DNA of 38,509 nt from the NCBI GenBank assembly GCA_003696775.1, contig RFFS01000155.1, positions 1-38,509 on the forward strand. The letters are read 5' to 3'. The notes under the pieces were generated by a model that saw only the letters and a list, made by a program, of their open reading frames with translations, was not told the DNA's origin and made no database searches. Positions 17,460 through 26,549 of this stretch are shown here, one piece after another (the first letter of the stretch is position 1; each line of letters starts with the position of its first letter). The translations under genes were made by a program, and so were the position numbers. Source of the stretch: Calditrichota bacterium (GTDB lineage: Bacteria; Calditrichota; Calditrichia; Calditrichales; J004).

Positions 17460-18011
17460 TTATTTTAAAATACTTCCGAAATTCACTTGAGGAAACAACG
17501 GCAATTCTTTGCCATCCTCATCGGTATAGGTTTGCACATTGTCTATTAAATCAACAATATTTTTATAGGCCACGTCATTGGAAGCTGTAACCACGGCGCG
17601 GTCCTGATCGCGGTATCCTTTACCGGCAATCTTCTTCTTAATTTCAATCAACTTTTCACGCAAACCGTCAAAATCATACGAGCCATCGGGCTTGTTGGGT
17701 ACCGTGGGGCCATCGCCTTCACCGGAAGTCAGGATGGCGCTGGCATTGGCAATGCTGATTCCATCGTCGGTTAAGGCCAGCTTAAGCCCCAGTTTTTTGG
17801 TCTCTTCCTTCTGGTCGTTTTCCTGGTTTGCATCACCCGTTCCGACGGACTTGGCGGGCGGAGCATTGATCTCGATGGCTCCGAGCTTTACCCATTGGGC
17901 GCCTTGCAAAAGCAAGGGAATCAAAACAACCATAAGGTTCATAACCGGCCGGATATCAAGCTCCATATCAACATCTTCGGTGTTGCGCCGCATTGATGGT
18001 TTATATGCCAT
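17460..18011 (-). CDS. ExbD/TolR-type motor subunit with Asn replacing the ion-carrying Asp
   Basis: A 183-residue single-pass inner-membrane protein of the ExbD/TolR type. The segment LDIRPVMNLMVVLIPLLL aligns with the family start-of-helix pattern (I-N-V-T-P-x-I-D-V-M-L-V-L). At the position of the ion-carrying Asp there is Asn25, encoded by AAC. An acidic Asp19 lies six residues earlier, outside the usual position. A periplasmic domain follows (KLGLKLALTDDGISIAN ... DRAVVTASNDVAYKNIVDLIDNV), with an extra low-complexity Asn/Gln/Glu/Lys stretch at about residues 58-72. ATG at 18011 has AAGGGATAAG upstream. It lies between ExbB and the Asp-bearing ExbD, so the two could form a mixed dimer in the ExbB pore. 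Confidence 0.88.
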   Translation of the reverse strand: MAYKPSMRRNTEDVDMELDIRPVMNLMVVLIPLLLQGAQWVKLGAIEINAPPAKSVGTGDANQENDQKEETKKLGLKLALTDDGISIANASAILTSGEGDGPTVPNKPDGSYDFDGLREKLIEIKKKIAGKGYRDQDRAVVTASNDVAYKNIVDLIDNVQTYTDEDGKELPLFPQVNFGSILK

Positions 18012-18048
18012 GGACTTATCCCTTAATTTCTATTTATTCTTTTTTCGC

Positions 18049-18711
18049 TTAACGATTTCCGGTGATCAGATTGATCAATTTAACAAGATGTTCATCCAAC
18101 TCGTCAATGATTTTACTGGTCCGATTGGTAATAACCGTATAGGCAACAAGTGTCGGAATGGCTACGGTAAGACCAAAAATCGTTGTATTCATAGCGGTTG
18201 AAATACCTTTTGCCAACAATTTCGATTTTTCCGATTCCGGAATACCTTCATGACCAACGGAAGCAAATGAAAGGATCAGACCGTAAATCGTACCCATAAG
18301 ACCGGTCAGCGTGGCAACATTAGCCAGCATGGAAAGATAATTGGTGCGTTCCTTCAGCTTGGGAATCACTTCCAACGTCCCTTCATCCACGGCATTTTGA
18401 ATGGCGCGAAAATCCAGTGTTTCACTTTCATTGGCGCGTTTTAATCCACGTAACACAACAAAAGGCAACGCTTTTTGTTTTCCTTTTTCACATAATTCGA
18501 TCGCGCGTTCAATATTACCTCCGGCGACAAGTTTACGAATCTCAGCCATGAATTTATCGGCATTAACATTGGAACGAACCATAATATAATAAATACGTTC
18601 AATGGCGATCGCCATTGCAATGGCTCCAAAAAATGCGATGAAATACATATAGAAAGAGCCGTCGCTGCTCCACGCAAAGGATTCACCAAATTGGCTAAAA
18701 AAGATATCCAT
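18049..18711 (-). CDS. ExbB/TolQ/MotA-type proton channel subunit
   Basis: A 220-residue inner-membrane protein with three predicted helices: about 21-45, 127-152 and 170-196. The second holds the conserved TLTGLMGTIYGLILSF (Thr136, Thr141), and the third GISTAMNTTIFGLTVAIPTLVAYT, with polar residues lining the channel in ExbB/TolQ. The large cytoplasmic loop (46-125) between helices 1 and 2 and the short tail match the topology. ATG at 18711 has AGGAGG eight bases upstream. In ExbB-ExbD and TolQ-TolR complexes five copies surround two ExbD/TolR helices. It is the first motor gene of the cluster, followed by two ExbD genes. Confidence 0.93.
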   Translation of the reverse strand: MDIFFSQFGESFAWSSDGSFYMYFIAFFGAIAMAIAIERIYYIMVRSNVNADKFMAEIRKLVAGGNIERAIELCEKGKQKALPFVVLRGLKRANESETLDFRAIQNAVDEGTLEVIPKLKERTNYLSMLANVATLTGLMGTIYGLILSFASVGHEGIPESEKSKLLAKGISTAMNTTIFGLTVAIPTLVAYTVITNRTSKIIDELDEHLVKLINLITGNR

Positions 18712-18744
18712 GAATTTCCTCCTACTGAATATGAAATTTTTGTA

Positions 18745-19047
18745 TTATCGTTGACGATTTAAGAGTTTGTCAATATCAATTCGGTTAGTCTGATCACTAA
18801 ATACATAATCGAATTTTATTTGTTGCCCTTTATCCAGAATTTCATTTAAAAAAGATTTTTCCAAATTTACATCCTGAAATTCCGGCTGGATACGTTTTCC
18901 GATGATCTGCACCTGGGGCTTTTCCACTTCTATTTTGATAATCGCTTCCCCTACTTCCACCACATCCCCTTCTTCTCCCTGGGCTTCCTGAGCTAGTGCC
19001 ATAAATGGTATAAAAAACAAGACGGCTAAACAGATAAATTTTTTCAT
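18745..19047 (-). CDS. Small secreted protein of unknown function in the Exb/TPR cluster
   Basis: A 100-residue protein with a clear signal peptide (cleavage near ALA-QE, residue 19/20) and no lipobox. The mature part opens with an acidic Gln/Glu/Gly run and continues with alternating hydrophobic residues (VVEVGEAIIKIEVEKPQVQI), then a basic IGKRIQPEF and a charged C-terminus ending LNRQR. No family recognised. It starts 2 bases after the stop of the 1594-residue TPR protein and lies 33 bases before ExbB, so it is very likely translated with the cluster and acts in the periplasm. A partner or adaptor between the TPR proteins and the motor is possible. Confidence 0.75.
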   Translation of the reverse strand: MKKFICLAVLFFIPFMALAQEAQGEEGDVVEVGEAIIKIEVEKPQVQIIGKRIQPEFQDVNLEKSFLNEILDKGQQIKFDYVFSDQTNRIDIDKLLNRQR

Positions 19048-19049
19048 AA

Positions 19050-22000
19050 TTATTGTCCCGGAATAATTCGGTTTTTCTTAACGATATTGAGCTGTACCAG
19101 TTTTTCGGGCGGTAATGCAATTTTTTCAACGATCTTCTTATCCTCGTTTGCCTTAAGAAATTCTGAAGGAATCACCTCAAAATAGGCATATAATTTCAAT
19201 CCCGCCTGTGTTTTATCCTTATCTATTACATCTATTGCTATGATGTTTGTACCATTGCTGATGAAACGATCAAAAGTATAAAAGTCAAGCGAATCCAATA
19301 CCATAAGATCATCATCGGGATCATCAAGCAAATACTCACCGTTCAGGTAAATGCGGAAATCATTGTCCGCAGTAACATAGATGCGTCCGTCCACGACTTT
19401 TCCGTCTATGGTGAAATCCTTACGGAAAAAGACCAATGTGTCATTAACCACGGCCGCGCCCAAAGTGGGTACGGGTTGAACAGCGTTGGAATCAGCTGTG
19501 GCGGCAACAGTTGCATTGGTATCAGCGACCGTGACAGCCAATGTATCCGTCATATTCGAATCAACCGCTGCAACGGTTGTGGAATCTGCTGAGGGCAGGC
19601 CTACTTGCAGGGTATCCCGCGTGGTATCACCGGCCGTGGTGGTAGTTGTGATCACATACCAAATAGCCTGCGGATTAACACCCAGACTATCAAATTGATT
19701 GAATCCCGAGGGAACCACCTGGGCAAAATCCCAGCCACTGTCATCAAAATCTTTCTCTACCCAGCTTGCGCCAAAGTCATTATTGGTTACCTTCCAACTG
19801 GTATCGCTAAATATTTCCACTTTTTCCTTATCAATACTTTCAGAATATTGGGCAGGATCGATTTCAAGCAATTTGAGCATTAAACGATTGGCCCATGATC
19901 CTTTGATTTCATGATCGGTTTTAATTTCAAAGGCTTTTTCCAACAGGGCGAGACTGTTTTCATCCAATGCAAAGAAGAAGGATTCCGTTGCGGAAAGACC
20001 ATCCTGATAGTTATAGTTTTTTGTGGAATCGAAAAAAGCCTGATACCGTTGCGAAACTTTATTGGAGGAATCGGCCAAAACTTTCATTCGACCGGCCGAT
20101 TCCAGGGCGAATTTTATTAAACGATCCTGTGTGGAACGCAAAAGATCATTTTCAACATTATTTTCCCTGGCCAGCTCAAGCGTGTTGGCAAACGCATCCA
20201 TGGCGTTATTGGCCATTTGTATGCTGAGGTCCACCATTTGCAACGCATTGTTTTCTAAACCGTAATAATCCAACCCTTCCGCATTCTTTGTGCCGAATTC
20301 CTTTTCGATAAGCTGTTGATATTCATCAAAATTGCGTTCGAATTCATCAAGAGCGGCTTCGGTTAACTGTACATATTCATCCGCAAGTATATTGGAAGTC
20401 AACAAAATTTGTCGTTTCGATTCTTCCACATATTTATTGGATAATTTAAGTTCATCAGCTTCATTCACATTACGTATATGCGCTTTTATAGTTTGCTGAA
20501 CAGCAGGCGCCACCACTTTATTTATCACCCCGGCCTGGTAGAGAATGGTACTAAAGGCATCTTTTACCGGCGGTTTCAGATCACGGATATTATCCACATT
20601 TTCAGAAGTCAACGACGCTTCGGTATATAATAATTGGGATATTTTATCATGTGCTTTATCATACCATTTCAGAGCCAATTCTTTTGTGGAGTCCTGTTCT
20701 GCCTCACGTCGCACATCCGCTGAATCGATTATGGCCGTCTGAGCGGTATCCTGTCCAAACATATCCACATTAAGTTTTTCGGCAATCACCGGAATTTTCT
20801 CAATGACATCCTTATAGCGATCCACGGCATTTTCATAAAGCGCAGCCGCCTGTTCATTGATTGTTTTTTTCTTTACAAAATATTTAGTCGGGTCTAAGTT
20901 CGGGTCCACTTCCTGTTGGGCATACGCGTTTGCAAATTCCTCAAAGGATCGCGCGATATTGAACGTCGCTTCAAAACTTCTCGGCGAACCAAATGCCAAT
21001 ACTTTGGTATAGGCCGTGTTTAATTCCTTTAGCAACGTTTTCATCTTTTCCTGTTGGGCTTTGATGTTAGATTCAGGCAAGGTTAAACGTATGGAAACAT
21101 ATTCATCATGTAAAATATCGGCGAGTTTATTAACGGCTTCTCCGGCAATAAAGGGATTATAATCTTTTCCGGCTCGTTTAAATTCCTCACTTTTGGCGAT
21201 AGCCTTGTTAAATTCGATTTTTGCCGCTTCTTTTTGGCCGTTGTCCAGATAATATTTACCGCGTTCATAAAATGCGGTAATTACACGACTGTCATTCGGA
21301 TAACGCTTAGCAAATTCATCATAAATCCGATTGGCTTCGGCCAGATTATCGAGTTTGAGATACAAATCGGCATTTTTAAAGAATAAATCCTTGGCGTATT
21401 CCAAATTGGGGTACGTATTGATATAAATATTATTGACCCGAATGGCTTCGGCCCATTCACCCGCTTTTTGATAGAAATAGCTGGCATTATACAATTTGGA
21501 TTCGGCGTCTTCTTTTTTAGGATACGTGTTAAAAATACGTTCCGAAACCTGGGCCGCATTGGCGTATTGTTCCAATTCCTTATAATTTTCCACCATATTA
21601 TTCAGTGCATCATAAGCGAATTGGGATTCGGGGAACTTGTCGGCAATAATGGCAAACACTTCATTGGAACGAATCCAATCACGGGCCTTTTGATAATTAA
21701 GACCGGCATTCCATAACGCGGGCTCCACATACCGTTTGTCATCTGGTACTTCTTTATAAAGTCTTAGGTATTCATTGGCCGCAGCAAAAAAGTCGCCCTG
21801 TTCCGCCAGAAATTCGGCATTTTTGAAAATAGCTTCCGCCAGACGTTGACTGGCGAACTTGCGCTGGTCATCGGGCAGAGTGGAGTCGGCGAGTATCTTT
21901 TTGGCAATAACTTCGGAATCCTTAAACTTGCCCAGAGCAAAGTATGAGTCCATAATGGAACGCATGGCCAGGCTCTTCTCCCGGGCACCGGGGAATCGTC

Positions 22001-23834
22001 TGACAAGGGTTTGAAAATATATTTTAGCTTCGGCAAATTTTTTGTGATTATAATAGATACCACCGGCCGCCGCCAGAAAGTTGGGTGTATATTTTCCATT
22101 GGGAAAAAGCCGGATATAATTGTCGTAGGCCTGAATTAGATTAGTTTCTTCCGGCGATAACGTTTCGGGATTTAACTGAGCGATATCCGCTAAATTAAAT
22201 TTCACCGAATCACCCTGGCTGCCATATTTGATTTTTACAATGGTATCGGCTACGCCAACGGCATAAAGGGCGGCATCATGCTGATGATTCTCTTCCAGAT
22301 AATCATTGCTGACGGACAGGTATTGTTCAAAGGCTTCTTCAAAGTCACCCAGTTTCTGGTCCAGGGCCTTGGCATAATTCCAATGTATTTCATAGGTATT
22401 GGAATCGCTGGGGAAAACATCGAGATAAAGCTTACATTCATCCGCAAACTTTTGCCATGCCGGTCGCGCCTGGGTTATCCCTTCGGCATCCTTGGCCTGG
22501 GCATCTTCCAAATCGGCGATTAAATTCGCGCGGAAGGCTTCCTCGCTTAATTTATAAGCCTTACGTAAATATTTTCCACGATCCTTGCGATCGGAGTTTT
22601 CAAGATTGGCATACCACTCGCTTTGCGGGCCATAATTTTGGTATAACTTTTCCCGGGCGTCATACGCTTCCTGATCCCGTCCCTTGGCATACAGGGCCTG
22701 GGCAATCTTCTTCTGAATGACGGGTGCTTCCACATAATCGGGAAACATTTCCAACAATGTCTGGAAAGCGTAGATCGCTTTTTCCTGTTCATCAATTTTT
22801 TGATACGTATCCCCTATCGCCCGCATAATTTCAACACCATAGGGGCGATCACCCAACCGTTCAACCATTTTACGGGCTTTATCCACACCCTGTTTGGTAT
22901 AGGATTCATCGGTAAAACTGATACCGATATAGGTGATGGCTTCATCACGTACATTGGGTGTGCTGATTTTATTTTTGGGGTCCAGTTTCCGCGCGCGGTC
23001 GATATCGTCCGCAACGGCAACAAAATAAACGATGGCGTCATTATAATATTTAGGGTCTCTCGAAGCCAGTTTATAATAACTCCAACCTAATTTATACAAT
23101 GCTTCATCGTACCTTCTGGAATTTCGATAGCCTAACACCTTTTTATATAATTGAATCGCTTTACGTAATTCCAAAACCACCTGATTTTCATCGGTCTTAT
23201 CCGGACGGGGGCGGAAAAAATATTCGGCTAACTGTATATAGGACTCCGGAGCGAAACGGGAATCGGGATATTTATCGATAACTTCCTGGAACAAACGCCG
23301 ACTTTTGGCGCCTTCGCCCATTTGCGCCAGCAACCAGGCTTTACTATATAAAGCGTCATCGGCAAATTCACTGGCCGGATATTCATTTAACAGTTTATCA
23401 TATATTTTAATAGCCTTGGAATAATCCAACTTCGGTTCTTCCGGTGGAACCGGTTCGGTATCCAACTCTCCGGCATCAAATTTTTCCAGAGCTTCCAAAT
23501 AGGCATCTTCCTTTTTGGAATATTCTTCATAAGCTTTTTCCTGATCGCGATCGGCCTCTTCTATGTAATATTCAGCAATACGGATGTAAATTTTATCACG
23601 GTCTTTTATTTTGATTCCTTCGTCCGTTAAAAAACTTTCTCCCAGTTTTTTACCTTCGGTAAGCGATTGAGCTTCTTCCGAACGCAGGCGATCCACTTTT
23701 CGGTTGAAGTACTTGCGGATTTTAATCAGCTCGTCTATGCTCACTTTTTTAAAAAGCGAATCACTTTTTACATTCTGGGCTTGCAAACCGCTAAAGGCTA
23801 ACAATACGCTTAATAAAGTAATTTTTATCTTCAT
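19050..23834 (-). CDS. Giant periplasmic TPR protein with C-terminal interrupted jelly-roll-like domain
   Basis: A 1594-residue exported protein. The ATG at 23834 begins a normal signal peptide ending near LQAQ; an in-frame TTG at 23852 would add six residues. Most of the protein (about 100-1250) is helical with many TPR-like units of the BamD/YbgF kind (e.g. AIKIYDKLLNEYPASEFADDALYSKA, shortened here as IYDKLLNEYP...DDALY). From about 1335 the character changes: SWKVTNNDF...WVEKDFDDSGWDFA, then after a Thr/Ala/Asp-rich insert, FFRKDFTIDG...YVTADNDFRIYLNGEYL...NIIAIDVID. This reads like a galactose-binding or sugar-binding jelly roll split by about 80 low-complexity residues. It follows the other TPR gene by 20 bases and precedes the small secreted protein by 2. 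It is likely the scaffold of the motor complex, comparable to TPR proteins of Myxococcus Agl/Glt clusters. Confidence 0.82.
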   Translation of the reverse strand: MKIKITLLSVLLAFSGLQAQNVKSDSLFKKVSIDELIKIRKYFNRKVDRLRSEEAQSLTEGKKLGESFLTDEGIKIKDRDKIYIRIAEYYIEEADRDQEKAYEEYSKKEDAYLEALEKFDAGELDTEPVPPEEPKLDYSKAIKIYDKLLNEYPASEFADDALYSKAWLLAQMGEGAKSRRLFQEVIDKYPDSRFAPESYIQLAEYFFRPRPDKTDENQVVLELRKAIQLYKKVLGYRNSRRYDEALYKLGWSYYKLASRDPKYYNDAIVYFVAVADDIDRARKLDPKNKISTPNVRDEAITYIGISFTDESYTKQGVDKARKMVERLGDRPYGVEIMRAIGDTYQKIDEQEKAIYAFQTLLEMFPDYVEAPVIQKKIAQALYAKGRDQEAYDAREKLYQNYGPQSEWYANLENSDRKDRGKYLRKAYKLSEEAFRANLIADLEDAQAKDAEGITQARPAWQKFADECKLYLDVFPSDSNTYEIHWNYAKALDQKLGDFEEAFEQYLSVSNDYLEENHQHDAALYAVGVADTIVKIKYGSQGDSVKFNLADIAQLNPETLSPEETNLIQAYDNYIRLFPNGKYTPNFLAAAGGIYYNHKKFAEAKIYFQTLVRRFPGAREKSLAMRSIMDSYFALGKFKDSEVIAKKILADSTLPDDQRKFASQRLAEAIFKNAEFLAEQGDFFAAANEYLRLYKEVPDDKRYVEPALWNAGLNYQKARDWIRSNEVFAIIADKFPESQFAYDALNNMVENYKELEQYANAAQVSERIFNTYPKKEDAESKLYNASYFYQKAGEWAEAIRVNNIYINTYPNLEYAKDLFFKNADLYLKLDNLAEANRIYDEFAKRYPNDSRVITAFYERGKYYLDNGQKEAAKIEFNKAIAKSEEFKRAGKDYNPFIAGEAVNKLADILHDEYVSIRLTLPESNIKAQQEKMKTLLKELNTAYTKVLAFGSPRSFEATFNIARSFEEFANAYAQQEVDPNLDPTKYFVKKKTINEQAAALYENAVDRYKDVIEKIPVIAEKLNVDMFGQDTAQTAIIDSADVRREAEQDSTKELALKWYDKAHDKISQLLYTEASLTSENVDNIRDLKPPVKDAFSTILYQAGVINKVVAPAVQQTIKAHIRNVNEADELKLSNKYVEESKRQILLTSNILADEYVQLTEAALDEFERNFDEYQQLIEKEFGTKNAEGLDYYGLENNALQMVDLSIQMANNAMDAFANTLELARENNVENDLLRSTQDRLIKFALESAGRMKVLADSSNKVSQRYQAFFDSTKNYNYQDGLSATESFFFALDENSLALLEKAFEIKTDHEIKGSWANRLMLKLLEIDPAQYSESIDKEKVEIFSDTSWKVTNNDFGASWVEKDFDDSGWDFAQVVPSGFNQFDSLGVNPQAIWYVITTTTTAGDTTRDTLQVGLPSADSTTVAAVDSNMTDTLAVTVADTNATVAATADSNAVQPVPTLGAAVVNDTLVFFRKDFTIDGKVVDGRIYVTADNDFRIYLNGEYLLDDPDDDLMVLDSLDFYTFDRFISNGTNIIAIDVIDKDKTQAGLKLYAYFEVIPSEFLKANEDKKIVEKIALPPEKLVQLNIVKKNRIIPGQ

Positions 23835-23854
23835 ATGCTTATGTCCAAACAATC

Positions 23855-26473
23855 CTACTGATTATTGTCCTGATTGTCTTCATCATCAAAACTGGGTGGA
23901 ACGGTTGTGTTATTTGGATTTTCGGTTTCCGATTCATGTGTATCGAAATAACTTTCTTCAAATTGACGGTACAATTCTTCCCGTTTCCGGATACGTTCCT
24001 GACGACGTACACGGCGCGTCATCAATGTGATTTCATCTTTAATGCGGTTAATGGTATGTTCAATATTTTCCTTACGTTGGATGAGCAAATCGTTGATTTT
24101 CTGTATCTGGTCACGTATTTGACCAATTTGCTGTTTTTGCAAATTGCGTACGGCAAAATTCACATTGGCCAGACCAAAAGCACCGTAATCACTCCAGCGA
24201 GACAGGTTTATATTGGTTTTCCTTTTTTTAAGTGAATAGGTCCAGGTCTGGATATAATCCATTTTCTTCAACAAGTCCTGAAAACGGTCTTTACTTACCG
24301 ACAAATTAGCCACTTTACGATAATCACGCCGTGCCCGGGCATTGCGAATGGCCATTTCGAGCTTGTTTATTTCCCTGATGACTTTTTCACGCTCTTTTCG
24401 GGCATCCTGGCGCATTTTATCCACTTTGGCATTCTCATGCTCCACAACGCTTTCCTTCCGGGCCAGGGGGTGCTCGTCAAAGTAGTTAAAACCAAGCGGG
24501 GACGATTCAAAAACCGGCATATCGTTCAGAGCGCGATATATTTTAAGTTTTAGATCATCGATTTTATCTAGAGCCACTTTATTGCCCTTTTCTTCCGCTT
24601 TTACTTTAAGCCGGTCGAGTTCCGCCAGTTGCTTCTGCAAACGGGAACGTTCATTATTGGCCGCGGCACTAACCGGACTTAAATCCTGATATTTCAATTT
24701 ATTTAAAGGGTCTGTTACAGTTTGCAACATCTGCTGTGCCCGGCTATAAGCAACCGGATTATTTTTTAACAAGGCCTTTTTTTCCAACCTTTTGGCGGTT
24801 TTGACAATGCTTTCCAGCTCTGCCTGTTCCACATTAAGATTATCGGATAAATCCTTGATATTTTTGGCGTTATAGGCATATCGAAAATTTTCCAGGGCAC
24901 CGTTGGTATCCAATTCCAGTTGATTGATATATCCCAGGAGCGTTTTGGCTTCGAGATAATATTCGCTGTTGGGATAATCATCTATCACCACTTCCAGATA
25001 TTTTTTGGCCTGGCTAAAATTACGCGATTGCACCAACACTTTTTCGATTTCCATTTTATAATAAGACCAACCATAGCCCATCAGAACCCGATCATAACGG
25101 GAGTAATTACCGCCCACCTGATTGAACAGGGCAATCGCTTCCCGTGGCTGGCCCATTTCGTACCTTATAAAACCCATTTTAGCCAGTATATCAAACCGGA
25201 AATCCGGCTCAAGGGAACGGTCATTTAAAATAGAGCCAAAAGTAGCAAGTGCATCTTCAAAATTACGCGCACCGGCCTGGGCTTCGGCCTGAATATAACG
25301 GGCATAATTATAAACGGGAGAATTGGGTTCCACTTCAAATGCCATATTGACGGCTTCTTCATATAAGGAACCGTTATAGGCTGCGTTTATAGCCTTTAGT
25401 AAAGCTTCCTGATAAAATTGATCGGTTGTGGAAACCACATTTTGCATTTCACGGAAATAGTTTACAGCATCAATGTAATTTTCATAATGCGAAGCAATGG
25501 TAATTAAATTGGTGTAAGCCTGACCGCTATAAGCCGAGGATGCATAATCATTGATTAACTTATCAAAGCTTTCTTTTGCGGCGTTATACCTTCCGAGTAA
25601 AAAGTCGCATTGTCCTTTATAAAACAGCACATCATCCAGTTGGCCCACATCCTTGTATCGCTTCAGGATTTCAGAAAAAGAAAGGCCGGCAAATTCATAA
25701 TAACCGAAATTGTATGCCTGGGCCGCATTACGCAGTTCCCTTTTGAACATGCGCTCCAATTCCGAAATGGACGATTTTTTAATCAGTTTTTTCTTTAAAA
25801 CCTCCACATCGGTCAGCCGTACAAGATATTTGATTCGCTGAGTACGTTGCCATTCTTTGTAAATATCAAACACGCCGGGGTTGGATTTGACCATGCGTTT
25901 TTTATTGCCCGTGGCCGTCCGTCCCTTATGTCCAAAAGCCGAAGTGGATTTCTTTTCTAATTTAGACAACCCTTCGCTGATTTGGGGATTGGCACTTAAA
26001 TTGACATTGGGATCCATTTTTATCAGCTCTTCGGCCAGATAAAGGAGCTGGGTGGCGTCATCAAACACTTTTTGACGTTTGTAATCGACGATACCGGCGT
26101 CAATGGTGTTTTGGATTCTTTGGGAGAGATCATCTATAAAATTAAAAATCTGACTCCCTGCCGAAGAGGGCAGACGATTTTTAATTGTTTTGATTTCATT
26201 CAGGCGGGTTTGCAGTTTATCAAAATAAGTTTGACGTTTGGCTGTCACATCACCTACACGGGTACGCAATTCCTCATTCAGCATGCGCAATTGCTGAACC
26301 AGGAAACGTTCTTTTTCAATATTCTCTTCACCAAAGCGGATCAGCAGTTTATCCACATAGGATTTAAGGCTTTCCTGGAATTGCTGATCGGTTAATTGAT
26401 ACGCTTGTAATGGAGAAAGAATACTGATGGTCAGGATAATTGATAACCAAACCAAAAGGGCTTTACTTTTCAT
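23855..26473 (-). CDS. Large periplasmic TPR/coiled-coil protein, first gene of the Exb cluster
   Basis: An 872-residue exported protein with an N-terminal signal (ending near PLQAY), no lipobox. A predicted helical coil (about 40-120) is followed by TPR-like units at about 240-540 (e.g. FAGLSFSEILKRY...DDVLFYKGQCDFL, AKKYLEVVIDDYPNSEYY). A long Lys/Arg/Glu-rich coiled coil runs from about 590 to 840. The tail is Asn/Asp-rich (NNTTVPPSFDDEDNQDNNQ). ATG at 26473 has AAGGTG upstream. A candidate promoter lies in the 76-base gap after atpC, and the second TPR gene follows at once. The domain plan matches other motor-associated TPR scaffolds; no enzyme motif was seen. Confidence 0.8.
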   Translation of the reverse strand: MKSKALLVWLSIILTISILSPLQAYQLTDQQFQESLKSYVDKLLIRFGEENIEKERFLVQQLRMLNEELRTRVGDVTAKRQTYFDKLQTRLNEIKTIKNRLPSSAGSQIFNFIDDLSQRIQNTIDAGIVDYKRQKVFDDATQLLYLAEELIKMDPNVNLSANPQISEGLSKLEKKSTSAFGHKGRTATGNKKRMVKSNPGVFDIYKEWQRTQRIKYLVRLTDVEVLKKKLIKKSSISELERMFKRELRNAAQAYNFGYYEFAGLSFSEILKRYKDVGQLDDVLFYKGQCDFLLGRYNAAKESFDKLINDYASSAYSGQAYTNLITIASHYENYIDAVNYFREMQNVVSTTDQFYQEALLKAINAAYNGSLYEEAVNMAFEVEPNSPVYNYARYIQAEAQAGARNFEDALATFGSILNDRSLEPDFRFDILAKMGFIRYEMGQPREAIALFNQVGGNYSRYDRVLMGYGWSYYKMEIEKVLVQSRNFSQAKKYLEVVIDDYPNSEYYLEAKTLLGYINQLELDTNGALENFRYAYNAKNIKDLSDNLNVEQAELESIVKTAKRLEKKALLKNNPVAYSRAQQMLQTVTDPLNKLKYQDLSPVSAAANNERSRLQKQLAELDRLKVKAEEKGNKVALDKIDDLKLKIYRALNDMPVFESSPLGFNYFDEHPLARKESVVEHENAKVDKMRQDARKEREKVIREINKLEMAIRNARARRDYRKVANLSVSKDRFQDLLKKMDYIQTWTYSLKKRKTNINLSRWSDYGAFGLANVNFAVRNLQKQQIGQIRDQIQKINDLLIQRKENIEHTINRIKDEITLMTRRVRRQERIRKREELYRQFEESYFDTHESETENPNNTTVPPSFDDEDNQDNNQ

Positions 26474-26505
26474 ACCGGCACCTTTTTACCCTTTATTTAT
26501 TGAAA

Positions 26506-26532
26506 ACTATATAAATATAAGCTGGCTATCAA
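26506..26532 (-). promoter_or_regulatory. Candidate promoter for the Exb/TPR cluster
   Basis: On the minus strand TTGATA (26527-26532) and TATAGT (26506-26511) each match 5 of 6 consensus bases, but the spacer is only 15 bases. It lies in the atpC-TPR gap, about 33 bases before the ATG at 26473. No terminator was seen after atpC, so readthrough from atpC is also possible. Confidence 0.35.
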
Positions 26533-26549
26533 TCGGGAGCTAAAAAGAA

